Part shown: in pieces, positions 5,660 to 6,896 of the stretch
Position numbering within the stretch: the first letter of the stretch is position 1
Layout: every line of letters starts with the position of its first letter
NCBI GenBank assembly: GCA_023386255.1
Contig: JAEWKB010000201.1
Coordinates: forward strand, 1 to 6,896
Length of the DNA: 6,896 nt
Reading direction: 5' to 3'
Origin: Bacteroidota bacterium
GTDB taxonomy: Bacteria > Bacteroidota > Bacteroidia > Flavobacteriales > Flavobacteriaceae
Program-made: the position numbers and the translations under genes
Notes under the pieces: generated by a model
Told to the model about the DNA's origin: nothing
The model's database searches: none
Seen by the model: only the letters and a program-made list of their open reading frames with translations

Positions 5660-6037
5660 CTACTTTGTAATGTACATCCCCAGCCATGTAGCAAGTATTC
5701 CCGTGAAGACGCTAAGGCCAATGTAAAGGAAAGCTGTGAGGCTGTTGTTGCCCTGCATAAGGTTTAAATTTTCAATAGCAAAGGCCGAAAAAGTTGTATA
5801 TCCGCCACAAAAACCTGTTATAAGAAAAAGTTTAAAATTATCGCCTGCCCAGGCTTGTTTTGCAGCGAAGGAAACCAGTAAGCCAATTATAAAGCAGCCA
5901 ATACTATTAATTATAAATGTAGCGAGGGGAAAGGCATTGGCCCAGTACTTATTTACAAGCAATGCTGTAAGATAGCGCAGGATGCTCCCCATGCCGCCGC
6001 CAATACCCACAAGTAATATTACCTTTATAATATTCAT
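5660..6037 (-). CDS. crcB: Fluoride channel/exporter CrcB (Fluc)
   Basis: A 125-residue protein with four membrane helices (about residues 3-25, 36-59, 68-92, 100-123), the normal size for a Fluc subunit, which assembles as an antiparallel dual-topology dimer in the inner membrane and lets fluoride leave the cytoplasm. Family signatures are present: GGGMGSILRY (13-22), FPLATFIINSIG with the pore Asn at 44, and GFCGGYTTFSAF (75-86) with the Na+-binding TTFS segment and the two phenylalanines of the fluoride pathway (F83, F86). Only one crcB copy lies here, so a homodimer is expected. The ATG directly abuts the stop codon of the upstream VOC gene (TAGATG), indicating translational coupling. No fluoride riboswitch was recognised upstream of the VOC gene, where one would have to be. 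Confidence 0.95.
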   Translation of the reverse strand: MNIIKVILLVGIGGGMGSILRYLTALLVNKYWANAFPLATFIINSIGCFIIGLLVSFAAKQAWAGDNFKLFLITGFCGGYTTFSAFAIENLNLMQGNNSLTAFLYIGLSVFTGILATWLGMYITK

Positions 6038-6403
6038 CTATGGCAGCCTGAATTCAGGATTGTATATAAGGCCTATGATGTTGCCCCATGGGTCACGCAC
6101 AGATGCTACTACAATATCACTACCCACATTTTGAGGCGCTTCATATATGCCGGCGCCCAGTTGAAGAAAACGCTCATATTCGGCTTCAATATCCTCAACG
6201 CCCCAATAGGTTACTACATTATCGCCTGTAGTTGCTTCATCGGGCATAAGACCCAGCTCGTATCCACCTATATTAAAGCCTACATAGAACGGTTCGTCAA
6301 AGTAAGGTTCTGTATTAAAAGCTTTTGCATACCATTCTTTAGCTTTTGCAAGATCGGCAACTTTATAGCCTACCGTCCTGAGGCCTAGTATTGAGTTTTT
6401 CAT
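6038..6403 (-). CDS. VOC (glyoxalase/bleomycin resistance fold) protein
   Basis: A 121-residue single-module vicinal-oxygen-chelate protein, with the typical pattern VADLAKAKEWYAKAF (15-29), GGYELGL (46-52) and SVRDPWGNIIGLIYNP (101-116). VOC proteins form dimers and either catalyse metal-dependent reactions or sequester small compounds. The usual metal ligands are largely missing here: no His precedes the first strand (LRTVGYKV), and the Glu expected near the end of DPxGNxxEL is Gly 111. E49 remains, so classic metalloenzyme activity is doubtful. I place the start at the ATG at 6403 (MKNSILGLRT). The alternative at 6421 would lie immediately at the -7 element (6423-6430), leaving no room for a transcript leader. 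It is the first gene of a unit with crcB, with zero spacing. The substrate is unknown. Confidence 0.9.
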   Translation of the reverse strand: MKNSILGLRTVGYKVADLAKAKEWYAKAFNTEPYFDEPFYVGFNIGGYELGLMPDEATTGDNVVTYWGVEDIEAEYERFLQLGAGIYEAPQNVGSDIVVASVRDPWGNIIGLIYNPEFRLP

Positions 6404-6422
6404 GATTATGAATATTGGCACA

Positions 6423-6430
6423 CAAATTTA
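6423..6430 (-). promoter_or_regulatory. -7 promoter element for VOC-crcB
   Basis: On the minus strand TAAATTTG matches TAnnTTTG exactly. The predicted transcription start of about 6416-6419 leaves a leader of roughly 13-16 bases to the ATG at 6403. No clear -33 TTTG was found at the right spacing. Confidence 0.65.
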
Positions 6431-6484
6431 GTAAGATTATCAATTCCTGCTGGAAATATGATTATTTAACCATAAACATTTTAT

Positions 6485-6492
6485 TATATTTG
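6485..6492 (+). promoter_or_regulatory. -7 promoter element for fabG
   Basis: TATATTTG matches TAnnTTTG exactly. The predicted transcription start of about 6496-6499 gives a leader of about 25 bases, which is A-rich and lacks a Shine-Dalgarno motif (ACTAACACACAA before the ATG). It lies 54 bases from the divergent VOC-crcB -7 element, so the two promoters are back to back. Confidence 0.65.
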
Positions 6493-6522
6493 TCCTTCAC
6501 AATAGAACAAACTAACACACAA

Positions 6523-6896
6523 ATGAAACTATTAGAAGGAAAAACGGCTATTATTACCGGTGCGAGCAGGGGTATAGGCCGTGGCATAGCACAGGTTTTT
6601 GCACAGCACGGCGCTAATGTTGCTTTTACTTACAGTGCTTCTGCAGAAGCTGCCAAAGCCCTTGAAGATGAGCTTTCGGCAATGGGTATAAAAGCTAAGG
6701 GTTACCAGAGTGATGCGGCCGATTTTGAGCAGGCGCAAAAGCTGGTAGATGATGTACTGGCTGAATTTGGAACTATAGACGTTCTTATTAACAATGCAGG
6801 TATTACAAAGGATAACCTGCTTATGAGAATGTCTGAAGAAGATTTTGATAAAGTAATACAGGTTAACCTGAAATCGGTTTTCAATATGACCAAAGC
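6523..6896 (+). CDS. fabG: 3-oxoacyl-[acyl-carrier-protein] reductase FabG, partial (5' half)
   Basis: An open frame of 124 codons from the ATG at 6523 to the right edge, with the C-terminal half missing. It begins MKLLEGKTAIITGASRGIGR: the first strand and glycine-rich NADPH-binding motif TGASRGIG (12-19) of a classical short-chain dehydrogenase. DAADFEQA (64-71), at the adenine-contacting loop, and VLINNAG (87-93) follow, then VIQVNLKSVF with the catalytic-tetrad Asn at 115. The Ser and YxxxK catalytic residues lie beyond the window. FabG reduces 3-oxoacyl-ACP in type II fatty-acid elongation in the cytoplasm, and the sequence is close to true FabG rather than a peripheral SDR (RMSEEDFDKVIQVNL is typical). 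It is preceded by a perfect -7 element and diverges from VOC-crcB. Confidence 0.92.
   Translation, partial: MKLLEGKTAIITGASRGIGRGIAQVFAQHGANVAFTYSASAEAAKALEDELSAMGIKAKGYQSDAADFEQAQKLVDDVLAEFGTIDVLINNAGITKDNLLMRMSEEDFDKVIQVNLKSVFNMTK

Noticed and set aside
6404..6522. Fluoride riboswitch for the VOC-crcB operon
   Set aside because: The leader on the minus strand is only about 15 bases, too short for the fluoride aptamer, and no characteristic pseudoknot sequence was seen.
6532..6893. Two minus-strand frames across the right end
   Set aside because: They are shadows of fabG, whose plus-strand frame carries TGASRGIG and NNAG and runs off the window edge.

Overview
The window looks like an ordinary chromosomal segment from a member of the Bacteroidota, most likely the Flavobacteriaceae. 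The sequence evidence is a set of promoter elements matching the Bacteroidota -7 consensus TAnnTTTG (perfect at 834-841 and 6485-6492 on +, and at 6423-6430 on -), A-rich rather than Shine-Dalgarno-like sequence before start codons, moderate AT richness, and several small proteins of a kind typical of flavobacteria. No mobile element, CRISPR array, tRNA or rRNA gene was seen.

Left part (1-3208): a minus-strand pair of membrane-anchored proteins of unknown function (659-132, then a gene cut by the left edge, 120-1) diverges from a complete UvrD/PcrA-type DNA helicase (856-3183), which is followed by a clear hairpin terminator (3188-3208). Next comes a tight plus-strand pair (3284-4224): a YciO-subgroup member of the Sua5/TsaC family and, two bases later, an unrecognised 105-residue protein. 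This pair ends in a strong hairpin (4226-4247) shared with the convergent operon to the right.

Middle part (4226-5659): a minus-strand run of three small genes (5080-4847, 4830-4603, 4567-4268) encodes two extremely hydrophilic proteins lacking Cys and Trp and one short membrane-anchored YtxH-like protein with a low-complexity tail. A perfect 8+8 bp inverted repeat (5097-5117) lies just before the first start codon. The composition suggests a stress or envelope role, but this is inference. Upstream on the same strand is a 47-residue single-span microprotein gene (5485-5342).

Right part (5660-6896): a minus-strand pair, a glyoxalase-fold VOC protein and a CrcB/Fluc fluoride channel with zero spacing (TAGATG), diverges from fabG (6523 onward), the 3-oxoacyl-ACP reductase of fatty-acid synthesis, which is cut by the right edge. 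The two promoters of this divergent region are readable and fix the VOC start at 6403 rather than 6421.

No spectacular new system is visible. The points most worth a second look are the small-protein operon with its inverted repeat, the unannotated-size microprotein, and the YciO-like gene with its uncharacterised partner.
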